Source: Candidatus Hodarchaeota archaeon (GTDB taxonomy: Archaea; Asgardarchaeota; Heimdallarchaeia; Hodarchaeales; Hodarchaeaceae). Taken from it: 23,281 bases of DNA. Below, piece after piece: positions 1 through 6,847 of this stretch. Within the stretch, counting starts at the first letter, position 1. Every line of letters starts with the position of its first letter. The stretch spans positions 1 through 23,281 of the forward strand of contig JAEOSR010000159.1 in the NCBI GenBank assembly GCA_016840285.1, in the 5' to 3' direction. The notes under the pieces were generated by a model. That model searched no databases. It was not told the DNA's origin and saw only the letters and a program-made list of their open reading frames with translations. A program made the position numbers and the translations under genes.

Positions 1-1
1 G

Positions 2-169
2 CCCATACCAGAACCAATACCAATAATCGAACCCGAACCCACGCCCATACCAGAACCAATACCAATAATCGAACCCGAACCCACGCCCATACCAGAACCA
101 ATACCAATAATCGAACCTGAACCCACGCCCATACCAGAACCAATACCAATAATCGAACCTGAACCCACA
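2..169 (+). repeat. 42-bp tandem repeat array inside a coding region
   Basis: Four consecutive 42-bp units (2-43, 44-85, 86-127, 128-169) are nearly identical. The few differences are silent, such as CCC versus CCT in the EPEP part and ACG versus ACA at the end of the last unit. The period is a multiple of three, so each unit encodes the same 14 residues. The array is cut by the left window edge, so its true copy number is unknown. Near-identity at the DNA level points to recent duplication by slippage or recombination. Confidence 0.95.
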
Positions 170-457
170 CCAGTGGTTGAACCCTCTCCTGAAATACCTG
201 ATTTGGCTCCAGCGATGTCTGCTGATATCCCCCCTGACTCAAGTGTCCCTCCACCACCCGACAAATTTCAAGCTCTTAATGAAGCACTGAAAACTAGTGG
301 TCTTGATCAGCCAACTGAAGATCTAAGTGAACCCCCACCATCATTGACAAGTATGCTTTTACAAAAGGATGAAGCTAGCGATAAGGAAGAAGACGATATG
401 CTATCATTATCTTTGCGAGAAGCTCTGAAAATTCTTCGAGACGAAGATGAAGATTGA
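2..457 (+). CDS. Proline-rich repeat protein, C-terminal part (5' truncated by window)
   Basis: The open frame runs in from the window edge, so only the last 151 residues are visible and the start is missing. The first ~56 residues are four copies of a 14-residue unit, [14 protein letters not shown]. They are followed by a Pro/Ser-rich stretch and a short charged tail (about residues 90-151) with an acidic EDEED-type terminus and a predicted amphipathic helix near [15 protein letters not shown]. No catalytic motif is visible. A GTG at 173 could be read as a start, but the frame continues upstream through the repeats, so it is internal. The stop is 12 bp before the next gene on the same strand, suggesting co-transcription. 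Pro-rich linkers of this kind also occur in the gelsolin-like protein at 6848, but no homology beyond composition can be claimed. Function unknown. Confidence 0.75.
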   Translation, partial: PIPEPIPIIEPEPTPIPEPIPIIEPEPTPIPEPIPIIEPEPTPIPEPIPIIEPEPTPVVEPSPEIPDLAPAMSADIPPDSSVPPPPDKFQALNEALKTSGLDQPTEDLSEPPPSLTSMLLQKDEASDKEEDDMLSLSLREALKILRDEDED

Positions 458-469
458 GGCGAGCTTTTT

Positions 470-1210
470 ATGAGTGAGAAAAACATCGTTCTTACTTGTC
501 TTTGGAGATCAGATGATTTCGTTGTCTCTGAATCCAAAATTCATCCTTCTGAAAATGAGGCTGTGTTGATTATTGATGAAAACACCGAGAGAATATCTAT
601 CCAAATCCCTCGGCATTTTTCGTTGATTTCAAAAAAGATAATAGAACGTCGTGTTCAAAGTATAGCAAAAAGTGGTTTTTTAATTCCAAAAACTCAAGTG
701 AGAATTGGGACAAGTTTTGAAGTAGAAATCGTTAAGGATGAAGTCATTCCTGAAGTTCTCCTTCAGGAGGGGCATAAGTATTCATTAGAAAGACCCACAG
801 CTCCTATTGAAACCCCTAGTCAGCCAGTGATAGAAGAAGTGGAGCAGGAATATGTTCCCACCTACTTGACTCAAGAACAATCAGTTGTAATTACTCCTCC
901 CGTTGTAGAGGTTAAACCTGAAGTTGATACTTCCCAAGAATCTTTTCCTCTTAAAATAGCAGAAGAAACTGAAGATTTTTTAGGTGATAGTGAAAGTATT
1001 GCAGGTCGCTTCATCATAGCTCTTGCAAAAACGGGTGATGTGTACGTCACCCACAAGAATGATCAATTTTCTGTAGAATACTCTGCAGGTCGCGTAGATT
1101 TTTGTGTTCGTGGTGGAGACATTGACATTATCTTGACTAAGCGTATTACTAAAGATGATCAAACTCTGAAGCAAGCAATTCTTACTGCAACTCGGAAAGA
1201 ACCATCCTAG
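470..1210 (+). CDS. Two-domain protein with gelsolin-like N-terminal region
   Basis: This 246-residue protein has an N-terminal domain (about 1-92), a Pro/Glu/Val-rich linker (about 105-160) and a compact C-terminal domain (about 172-246). The N-terminal domain has the pattern of Asgard gelsolin-like domains: a hydrophobic strand followed by IDEN, a strand ERISIQI, then a basic helix SLISKKIIERRVQSIAKSGF and a closing strand FEVEIV. The protein at 6848 shows the same order (YIIVDEN, KIFIW, a basic helix RRKFISAKAAQQM, then ADFLAIF). I do not recognise the C-terminal domain, which looks like mixed alpha/beta. The ATG start follows the previous stop by 12 bp. The assignment rests on pattern similarity by eye, so gelsolin-like is a moderate-confidence call and any actin-related role is inference. 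Confidence 0.6.
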   Translation: MSEKNIVLTCLWRSDDFVVSESKIHPSENEAVLIIDENTERISIQIPRHFSLISKKIIERRVQSIAKSGFLIPKTQVRIGTSFEVEIVKDEVIPEVLLQEGHKYSLERPTAPIETPSQPVIEEVEQEYVPTYLTQEQSVVITPPVVEVKPEVDTSQESFPLKIAEETEDFLGDSESIAGRFIIALAKTGDVYVTHKNDQFSVEYSAGRVDFCVRGGDIDIILTKRITKDDQTLKQAILTATRKEPS

Positions 1211-1229
1211 CTATTTATTTTGGATTCTC

Positions 1230-1258
1230 AATAAGAAGTTTTGGCAATAACTCTTATT
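1230..1258. terminator. Hairpin between convergent genes
   Basis: The arms AATAAGAAGTT (1230-1240) and AACTCTTATT (1249-1258) pair as ten base pairs with one bulged A, around an 8-base loop (TTGGCAAT). The hairpin sits in the 53-bp gap between two convergent stop codons and is flanked by T-rich sequence, so it could serve transcript ends on both strands. Archaeal termination depends more on U-tracts than on hairpins, so the role is tentative. Confidence 0.4.
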
Positions 1259-1263
1259 TGGAC

Positions 1264-3591
1264 TTATAATACAATTTCTCGACTACGAGTTGTGTAGGAC
1301 ATTAATTCTTGTGAAAATAGTTCGACTAGGTTTTCATTTGTACTTATTACTCCGATTAATCCTTCTTTATCTGGATTTTTCGGTTCAGGACAGACTAGTA
1401 ACTCTTCTGTATCACGAATGCAGCCCCAGAAATCCACTGTATCCAATTGTTTCAGCCTAATATTAGCCGATGATAAGATTTTCTTTAATGTTGACTCAGG
1501 TACCTTCCTAAAATCTCCAATGATGCTTATTCGGATTCTTGTCGGCTTTTTGGAGGCTGCAATCAGAGTTTGGAGCTCGGGACGGGGCATAAGAATTGTC
1601 AAAGACGCCTTTGCCCGCAATGTTAAGTCTCTCAACAACATTATAATAGCTGTTTCTCCAATAACTAAATCGCTGGATAAAAATGACGAGTCAATGTCTG
1701 AAATCCCGACTGAACGTGATAATTCTGAAATTTTGTCAAGACGTCGTTTCATTTCTTTAATTGAAAAGGTCAATGCAGATATTTCTTGTTCTAATTGTTG
1801 ATCGATTTTCATAATTTGAGTATTTAGAATCTTTTCAGTTCTATTCAAAGTTGAATTAAGTTCGTCTAGTTGAGTATTCGTAAAGCTTGCCGTAAAAGCA
1901 TTCAAACCAGAAAAATATGAATTAAATGAGCTTTCAAGATCAGTAACCTTTTTTAATAAACTATTCATCTCTAAAATGGAGTTTTCACTTGATTGATCAA
2001 TTTCATCTAAAATCCCCTTGAAACCACTTCTTTCCAATTCAAAAGCTGGTTTTTCCTTGAAAAATGATTTTAAACTAGTTTCAAAATCTTCAGAGGTCTC
2101 TTGAACTAGATTAGAGAGGTCTTCAAGGAATTTAGTACTCAGTTCATCCAGGTGTTGATTGAAAATACCCACTTTTTCATTAAGAACTGTTTCCACATCA
2201 TCTATTTGCGTTATCAGATCCTGATTTTTTATTCGTAGATAATCTTGGAACGAAGTTCTAAATTCAGAGCCAATTCTCTGTTTAATGTCTTGAAAATTGT
2301 ACGAAAGGAGTTTAGTCTCTTCATCAAATATCTTTCGTACTTCGTTTATACCTGTTTCAGTTGCTAACACAATTTCATTCTCTGATTCACTCAAAGTATT
2401 ATTTAAGCTATCGATTTTTTCTAGAATCATCGAGTGCTCTTTTAAAGTCTGTAGAATCGTCTTTCTGTCTTCATCTAAATTAGTTAAATTAGAAATGAAT
2501 TCTTCTTTTCCTTTGAATAGTTTTCTACTTTGGATATCGTCTATTAAGCTTTTAATTAAGGGTTCTATATTATAAAGTTTTTTTTCGAGACCTGGAAATA
2601 GATCCCTCACCGAATTATTAATTTCTTCATACCCTTGTCTAATATTAAGAAAGTTTGACTTCTTCTGATTAGCATTTGATTGTAGATTATCGAGTAGTGA
2701 ACTTATTTTTTCTATTTTTTCATTGAAAGCCTTTTCTTCATTTGAACGGTTGGTTTCAAATTGATCAAGAATCTCATTGACGCTCCCAGAATGTTCCCTC
2801 ATTTTATTATCAATATCATCTTTTAAAGCTCTAAAATTTGTCTTGTATTCCCTCCTGAGTTTTTCAAGGTCACCATTTGTCTTTTCAGAAAGTATTTTAT
2901 TTTCCTGTGCTGCTTTTTTTGAATGAGGGTCGAAAATACCAGTTATTTTCTCTAATTTTGAAAGATTAACTTGGATTAATTCTTCATTATGTTTTTCAAA
3001 TTGATCTATTACCTGTTGAACCTTAACTTTAAGTTCTTCAACATCCTTTTGGATCACATTTTCTGAAGATTTGGTTGTTTTTTGGAAATTATGTGTTAAT
3101 TCTTTGGAATTCACTTGAATTGGGGATAAACTTTGAGAGAAGTCATCCTCCAATTTTATAATACTTTTTTGAAGAATCTCTGTTGTTTCAATGAAAATAT
3201 CAGAAATCTGCTTCATCTGTTCCTGAAAGGCATTTGATGCTTCTTTTCGTATGTTTACTAGAGTGATTGGATCATAGGCAAGAAAAAAGGCCTTTAAAAA
3301 AGGCTCCAAGGCAACATAACGCCCTACTTTCCCTGGAATTCTTTTTGCTAGTTTACTTCCAACTAATATTTGGAGGGCTTCTTGTGTTTTTATATAATCC
3401 AATCCTGATAATAAGCTGATTTGACCAAGAGTTGCCATACCGAGAGAGAGTAAACTTAAGTATACTTTTCCTTGATCATCATCGGTTAACCCAAGAATTG
3501 GGATAATTGCTTTAATTTCTTCTGAAGAAATCTTCAGTCCGACCATTATCATTACTTTCCAATTTCTGTTATTTTTATCACTAGAATCCAT
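1264..3591 (-). CDS. TrmB-like winged-helix protein with long coiled coil and PLD-like C-terminal domain
   Basis: This protein of up to 775 residues has three parts. Residues ~31-101 match the TrmB winged-helix signature: LGLTDDDQGKVYLSLLSLG, then a recognition-helix region and a wing ending GKVGRYVALEP. Residues ~110-630 are almost wholly heptad-like, rich in Glu/Lys/Ile/Leu/Asn with few prolines, as expected for a very long coiled coil. Residues ~635-775 form an alpha/beta domain (RAKASLTILMPRPELQTLI, RIRISIIGDF, LIGVISTNENLVELF) that resembles the PLD-like effector domain of TrmB regulators. Classical TrmB proteins are about 250-350 residues, so the ~500-residue insertion is unusual. The first ATG gives MDSSDKNNRN; internal ATGs at residues 14 and 16 lie after a GGAAAG that could be a ribosome site, so the real start may be there. 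A DNA-binding or chromosome-organising role is inference. Confidence 0.75.
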   Translation of the reverse strand: MDSSDKNNRNWKVMIMVGLKISSEEIKAIIPILGLTDDDQGKVYLSLLSLGMATLGQISLLSGLDYIKTQEALQILVGSKLAKRIPGKVGRYVALEPFLKAFFLAYDPITLVNIRKEASNAFQEQMKQISDIFIETTEILQKSIIKLEDDFSQSLSPIQVNSKELTHNFQKTTKSSENVIQKDVEELKVKVQQVIDQFEKHNEELIQVNLSKLEKITGIFDPHSKKAAQENKILSEKTNGDLEKLRREYKTNFRALKDDIDNKMREHSGSVNEILDQFETNRSNEEKAFNEKIEKISSLLDNLQSNANQKKSNFLNIRQGYEEINNSVRDLFPGLEKKLYNIEPLIKSLIDDIQSRKLFKGKEEFISNLTNLDEDRKTILQTLKEHSMILEKIDSLNNTLSESENEIVLATETGINEVRKIFDEETKLLSYNFQDIKQRIGSEFRTSFQDYLRIKNQDLITQIDDVETVLNEKVGIFNQHLDELSTKFLEDLSNLVQETSEDFETSLKSFFKEKPAFELERSGFKGILDEIDQSSENSILEMNSLLKKVTDLESSFNSYFSGLNAFTASFTNTQLDELNSTLNRTEKILNTQIMKIDQQLEQEISALTFSIKEMKRRLDKISELSRSVGISDIDSSFLSSDLVIGETAIIMLLRDLTLRAKASLTILMPRPELQTLIAASKKPTRIRISIIGDFRKVPESTLKKILSSANIRLKQLDTVDFWGCIRDTEELLVCPEPKNPDKEGLIGVISTNENLVELFSQELMSYTTRSREIVL

Positions 3592-3623
3592 ATGATTAAG
3601 ATGAAGACTAAATTTGATCTTTC

Positions 3624-3631
3624 TTTAAATT
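3624..3631 (-). promoter_or_regulatory. Possible TATA box for the TrmB-like gene
   Basis: AATTTAAA read on the minus strand lies about 33-40 bp upstream of the first ATG at 3591. It would place transcription start near 3600, with a very short leader if the first ATG is used. No clear BRE is visible, so this is weak. Confidence 0.25.
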
Positions 3632-3868
3632 AAGATTTGACTTGTATGGAAGTGAAGTCGTTTTACTAATTTTTAAGAGTATGTCTATAACTTTAGTACT
3701 CTCTACTTTAAGATGATATAAAATATTAACTATTCTTTGTCTATCCTGACAATAAAAGGAATACTTACTTTAGCGAAATAATAAAAATGTTCCTTTAAAC
3801 AGGATTAGATAGAAATCGTTTATGGGTTTCCTTTCCTCTTTCCTTATTTTAATTAATAGAAGAGTTAA

Positions 3869-3884
3869 TACAAGATATCTTGTA
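3869..3884. promoter_or_regulatory. Perfect 16-bp palindrome, candidate operator
   Basis: TACAAGATATCTTGTA is its own reverse complement over all 16 bases. It lies between two divergent genes, one of which encodes a winged-helix TrmB-like protein. Perfect dyads of this length are typical binding sites for dimeric winged-helix regulators. That this protein binds here is inference. Confidence 0.5.
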
Positions 3885-4062
3885 GGCTTGTTGGATACTC
3901 CTGAATGTTGAGAATTGATTGGAAGTGTTTAAAAAATAACTAAAAGTAAGAGTTCATAGCAAGTATTTAAGTATCTAATTTCTAACCTTTCAATTTGAAA
4001 AACTCACAAGTTCTAGAAGCCATAAGAAGAATGCAAATAGGAGCTGACTTTAACTGCTACTT

Positions 4063-4617
4063 ATGAAAGTCTGTTTGCTTGGTGATGGTGCTGTAGGAAA
4101 AACTGCTCTACGCGAGCGGTATTTAGGTAAGCAATTCTCTAGTGGGTACGTGATGACGATAGGGGCAGACTTTGCTGTTAAGAAAACAAAGATACAGACT
4201 GAAGAAGGAGAAAAAGACGTCAAATTTCAGATCTGGGATCTTGCGGGCCAACCACGATTCAATAGTGTCCGAGAACTCTATTATAAGGGTTCTCATGGAG
4301 GATTACTTGTATTTGATATCACTCGACGAGACTCTTTTACGAATTTGAATAATTGGATAGACGAACTATACAAGAACGCTGGACGAGGAACGATGCCTGT
4401 TGCCGTATTGGGAAACAAAGTGGATCTAAGGAATGAAGCGGATGACTGTGTCACTCACTCAGAAGGATTGGAATATGCTGAAAATCTAAAAAAGGAGTTA
4501 CAATTTAACTGTGAGATCCCCTACTTAGAAACTTCAGCAAAAACGGGTGAAAATGTCGATGAGTCATTTGCCCTGTTGGCTTATAATATCAGACAATTTT
4601 TAATGCAATTAAAGTAA
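4063..4617 (+). CDS. Ras/Rab-like small GTPase
   Basis: This 184-residue Ras-superfamily GTPase has a complete set of G motifs: P-loop GDGAVGKT (7-14), switch I Thr32 in TIGADF, WDLAGQ (58-63) with the Gln used in hydrolysis, GNKVD (117-121) and ETSAK (156-160). The single G domain fills the whole protein. There is no signal peptide or transmembrane segment, and the C-terminus (FLMQLK) has no cysteine for prenylation, so membrane attachment as in eukaryotic Rabs is not evident. An in-frame TAA lies 12 bases before the ATG, which fixes the start. An AGGAG lies about 22 bases upstream, too far for normal use. The gene leads a tight three-gene run with Trm56 and a LOG-like protein. The general family is certain; the subfamily is not. 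Confidence 0.93.
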   Translation: MKVCLLGDGAVGKTALRERYLGKQFSSGYVMTIGADFAVKKTKIQTEEGEKDVKFQIWDLAGQPRFNSVRELYYKGSHGGLLVFDITRRDSFTNLNNWIDELYKNAGRGTMPVAVLGNKVDLRNEADDCVTHSEGLEYAENLKKELQFNCEIPYLETSAKTGENVDESFALLAYNIRQFLMQLK

Positions 4618-4634
4618 ATGAGAGCGACCTACGA

Positions 4635-5207
4635 TTGGTCACTATTCTTCGAATTGGTCATCGAATCAAACGAGATAAGAGAATAACAACTCATCTAGCT
4701 CTCGTGGCTCGAGCTTTTGGGGCGGACCGTTTAGTTATCGCTGGGGATGAAGACGAAAATTTGCTCAAAACACTTGAAAAAGTTGTTTCTGAATGGGGAG
4801 GAAGCTTTCAACTAGAGTTGATCCCCTACGACGATTGGAAAACCTTTATTCAAGATTGGAAAATTAACCTGAAAAAAAGAATTGTGCATCTTACAATGTA
4901 CGGTGAAAACCTCTCTGTTTTTGAGAGATCAGAGGAATTTAAGAGTCTGAAAAAACCATCACAGAAATTGTCTGGTCTCTTAGTGGTAGTTGGAGGTGAG
5001 AAAGTCCCTGGTAAGGTGTTTCAATTTGCTGATTGGAATATTGCCATTTCCAACCAACCACATTCTGAAGTTGCTTCTCTTGCAGTTTTCTTAGATCACA
5101 TAAATTCCAATGCTTTACAAATACAGTTTTCAAATGCTCTTAAACAGGTTATTCCCTCATTAGAAGGAAAAAAAAATCTACTAGGAAACAAAAAGTATGG
5201 AAGGTAG
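4635..5207 (+). CDS. trm56: tRNA (cytidine(56)-2'-O)-methyltransferase
   Basis: Trm56 is an archaeal SPOUT-family enzyme that uses S-adenosylmethionine to 2'-O-methylate C56 in the T-loop of tRNA. The 190-residue product shows the family blocks in order: LRIGHRIKRDKRITTHLALV near the N-terminus, VHLTMYGENL (84-93), the knot segment VVVGGEKVPGKVFQFADWNI and the near-invariant NQPHSEVASLAVFLD (140-154). Length is normal for the short archaeal form. The best start is the TTG at 4635, just before VTILRIGHR; the ATG at 4618 is in another frame. It begins 17 bp after the GTPase stop and overlaps the next gene by 11 bp, so the three are probably translated from one message. I see no functional reason for the GTPase linkage. 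Confidence 0.92.
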   Translation: MVTILRIGHRIKRDKRITTHLALVARAFGADRLVIAGDEDENLLKTLEKVVSEWGGSFQLELIPYDDWKTFIQDWKINLKKRIVHLTMYGENLSVFERSEEFKSLKKPSQKLSGLLVVVGGEKVPGKVFQFADWNIAISNQPHSEVASLAVFLDHINSNALQIQFSNALKQVIPSLEGKKNLLGNKKYGR

Positions 5208-5712
5208 AGGAAAAGTCCAGATTGGGATTATTGGAGATTCAAAAATACGAAACAAAAACCAGTATGACATTTGTTATGAGATTGGAAAAGAAGTCGCCCA
5301 AGCAGATGCGATATTAATCTGCGGGGGGCGCGGAGGAGTCATGGATGCTGCCTGTAAAGGTGTTTATGATGCAGGGGGGATTTCTGTTGGTATTCTACCT
5401 AGAGATGAGAATGATCCCGAAGTAAATGAATATATAACAGTTAGAATTCCTACTTTTCTACACTGGGCTCGTAACGTCTTAGTTCCCTTAGCCTCGGATG
5501 GTGTTATCGCCTGTGGAGGAGGTGCAGGAACTTTGAGTGAGTTGGCTTTTACTTGGATGAGGGAAAAACCTCTGGTATGTATAATTTCCATCCCTGGTTG
5601 GAGTCAAGAAATTGGTAAACGTGGATTTATTGACCATCGAAGTTCAAATTGCCAAATCATGACCGCAAAAACGGGATCAGAGGCGGTTATCAAAGTATTA
5701 GAGACCATCTAA
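5197..5712 (+). CDS. TIGR00725-family LOG-like Rossmann nucleotide-binding protein
   Basis: This 171-residue protein is of the TIGR00725 family, related to lysine-decarboxylase-like (LOG) and molybdopterin-cofactor-carrier proteins. Signature segments are CGGRGGVMDAACKGVYDAGG (42-61), SVGILPRDE, ARN at 91-93 and CGGGAGTLSELAF (106-118). The last is equivalent to the PGGxGTxxE phosphate/ribose-binding motif of LOG proteins. The full domain is present. The exact substrate in archaea is not established: LOG enzymes release cytokinin-like bases from nucleotides, and MCP proteins bind molybdenum cofactor. The start overlaps the end of trm56 by 11 bp. Its stop overlaps by 4 bp the stop of the convergent gene at 5709. 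Confidence 0.85.
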   Translation: MEGRGKVQIGIIGDSKIRNKNQYDICYEIGKEVAQADAILICGGRGGVMDAACKGVYDAGGISVGILPRDENDPEVNEYITVRIPTFLHWARNVLVPLASDGVIACGGGAGTLSELAFTWMREKPLVCIISIPGWSQEIGKRGFIDHRSSNCQIMTAKTGSEAVIKVLETI

Positions 5713-6539
5713 GGCCTGAATAATGAGAGAAGTCCAGATTGCGATTTATCATTGAAAATTTCAGAAATACCGTCACATAATCCTTTCAATAAAGCATCTT
5801 TTTTCGAGTTAATTAAATCAGAATATTCTACAATTGTAGAATGGAATTCAGAATGATTTTTAGTTCGTACCGCGCCGAATATTCTAAATGCAATCTCAAA
5901 ATAGTTTTTTGTGTCAAAATCATTAGTATTGGTTGGTTTTTCTTCAGAATGGAGATATTTGCCACAGCTTTCTATTTCATAAGCATTAATTTCAGCAAGG
6001 GTTAAGTAAGCCCTCATTTTCGGGGAGAGAGAGGACGATTCATACCAAGAGATTAATGCCTCAAAACATGACACATAGTCTTTTTTGTAACATAAAATTC
6101 CTGCATAACAGAAATAAAGGTCAGAAATAATATTTGTATTGAAATTTGCCTCATTAATTATATCATTTAAGTGTGAAAGGAATTCTGAACCTTGAAAGGC
6201 CTTTTCTACCATTATTTGATTACAAATCATTCGAACACATTTTTCAAGATTCTCTCCTCTTAATGCGACCAAAATTACAGGGATCAAATTAGCATAAATA
6301 TGTTCCTTAATTTTAAGACGGATACTGATGATGAGGTGAAGTCCTAAATCACAAGCTAATTTTTCTTGATTTCCTGTAGCAAAAAGTGGAATGGACTTAG
6401 AAAGGATCATTTTAGCATGATCGGGGTTATTAAAACGAATTGTTCTTTGAATAGCCCCTTTCAACATTTGGAACCCATCGAACCAGTGGCCCTGTTTGAG
6501 CTCTTCCAATCCTCTTTCAAACCAACGGTCTTTTTTCAT
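5709..6539 (-). CDS. Alpha-helical solenoid protein resembling GET4
   Basis: This 276-residue all-helical protein has no signal peptide or membrane span. By eye it lines up with eukaryotic GET4 (TRC35), the adaptor that hands tail-anchored proteins to the Get3/TRC40 ATPase. Residues 9-30 (GLEELKQGHWFDGFQMLKGA) resemble the GET4 segment with KGDYYEAHQM. LFATGNQEKLACDLGLHLI (52-70) resembles its LLFFSHGQQNSAADL segment. Residues 142-165 (aromatic, then YKKDYVSCFEAL) resemble the WKEQNYCESRYHF helix. The tail ISEIFNDKSQSGLLSLF (258-274) resembles the GET4 end, IGQLFFG then GGLLGNLL. GET4 is about 310-330 residues. An AAAGGAG sits 7 bases before the ATG, confirming the start. A generic TPR-like solenoid is the alternative. 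Confidence 0.5.
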   Translation of the reverse strand: MKKDRWFERGLEELKQGHWFDGFQMLKGAIQRTIRFNNPDHAKMILSKSIPLFATGNQEKLACDLGLHLIISIRLKIKEHIYANLIPVILVALRGENLEKCVRMICNQIMVEKAFQGSEFLSHLNDIINEANFNTNIISDLYFCYAGILCYKKDYVSCFEALISWYESSSLSPKMRAYLTLAEINAYEIESCGKYLHSEEKPTNTNDFDTKNYFEIAFRIFGAVRTKNHSEFHSTIVEYSDLINSKKDALLKGLCDGISEIFNDKSQSGLLSLFRP

Positions 6540-6546
6540 TTTTATT

Positions 6547-6553
6547 CTCCTTT
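6547..6553 (-). promoter_or_regulatory. Strong ribosome binding site of the GET4-like gene
   Basis: AAAGGAG on the minus strand is seven bases before the ATG at 6539. It is one of the clearest Shine-Dalgarno sites in the window and fixes the start of this gene. Confidence 0.7.
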
Positions 6554-6809
6554 AGCAGTGAATCTAAAGAGTCTCTTGAGTTTTAATACCTTGAGATGTT
6601 TTTTAAACGAAAATTTATAAGAGATAAACAAAGAAATCCCTTTGAATGTGATTCCTATACTATTGATTGACATCTGGATACCTTATCATCTTCCTGAATT
6701 CAGAATGAAGAGATTCTAAAAAACATAAAAAGAATGATTTTAAAATAACGCGCGAATAATCAATTAAAACAGTTATAATAATATATTTAACTAGCAAGAA
6801 CTATCAAGC

Positions 6810-6817
6810 TTTATAAA
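6810..6817 (+). promoter_or_regulatory. TATA box of the gelsolin-like/GTPase operon
   Basis: TTTATAAA lies 31-38 bases before the TTG start at 6848. With archaeal spacing of about 25 bases from TATA centre to transcription start, the message would begin near 6840, giving a leaderless or nearly leaderless transcript. No ribosome site precedes the TTG, which agrees with this. Confidence 0.45.
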
Positions 6818-6847
6818 ATCGTAACGGGTATAGAGTGTTGATATACT

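Larger units (their letters stand above)
3592..4062. other. 471-bp divergent intergenic region
   Basis: This AT-rich, non-coding stretch separates the TrmB-like gene (leftward) from the GTPase gene (rightward). It holds a TTTAAATT element at 3624-3631, a plausible TATA box for the leftward gene; a TATA-like ATATAAAATAT near 3716 on the plus strand; a perfect 16-bp palindrome at 3869-3884; a polypyrimidine run near 3826-3850; and a TATTTAAG element near 3964 that could serve the rightward gene. I see no gene in it. Confidence 0.6.
6540..6847. other. 308-bp divergent intergenic region
   Basis: This AT-rich non-coding region lies between the leftward GET4-like gene and the rightward gelsolin-like gene. 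It contains the ribosome site of the former, a 10-bp palindrome (CTGAATTCAG, 6694-6703) that may be chance, and a good TATA box for the latter at 6810-6817. No gene is seen. Confidence 0.6.

Noticed and set aside
2..169. CRISPR array suggested by regular repeats
   Set aside because: The units are contiguous, with no unique spacers, and remain in frame with the downstream coding sequence.
1418..1801. Plus-strand frame of 127 codons inside the TrmB-like gene
   Set aside because: It is antisense to the well-supported C-terminal domain, with no recognisable product or ribosome site.
3716..3726. Good plus-strand TATA-like sequence in the 471-bp spacer
   Set aside because: It would start transcription more than 300 bases before the GTPase gene with nothing recognisable between, and the AT-rich context makes such matches common.
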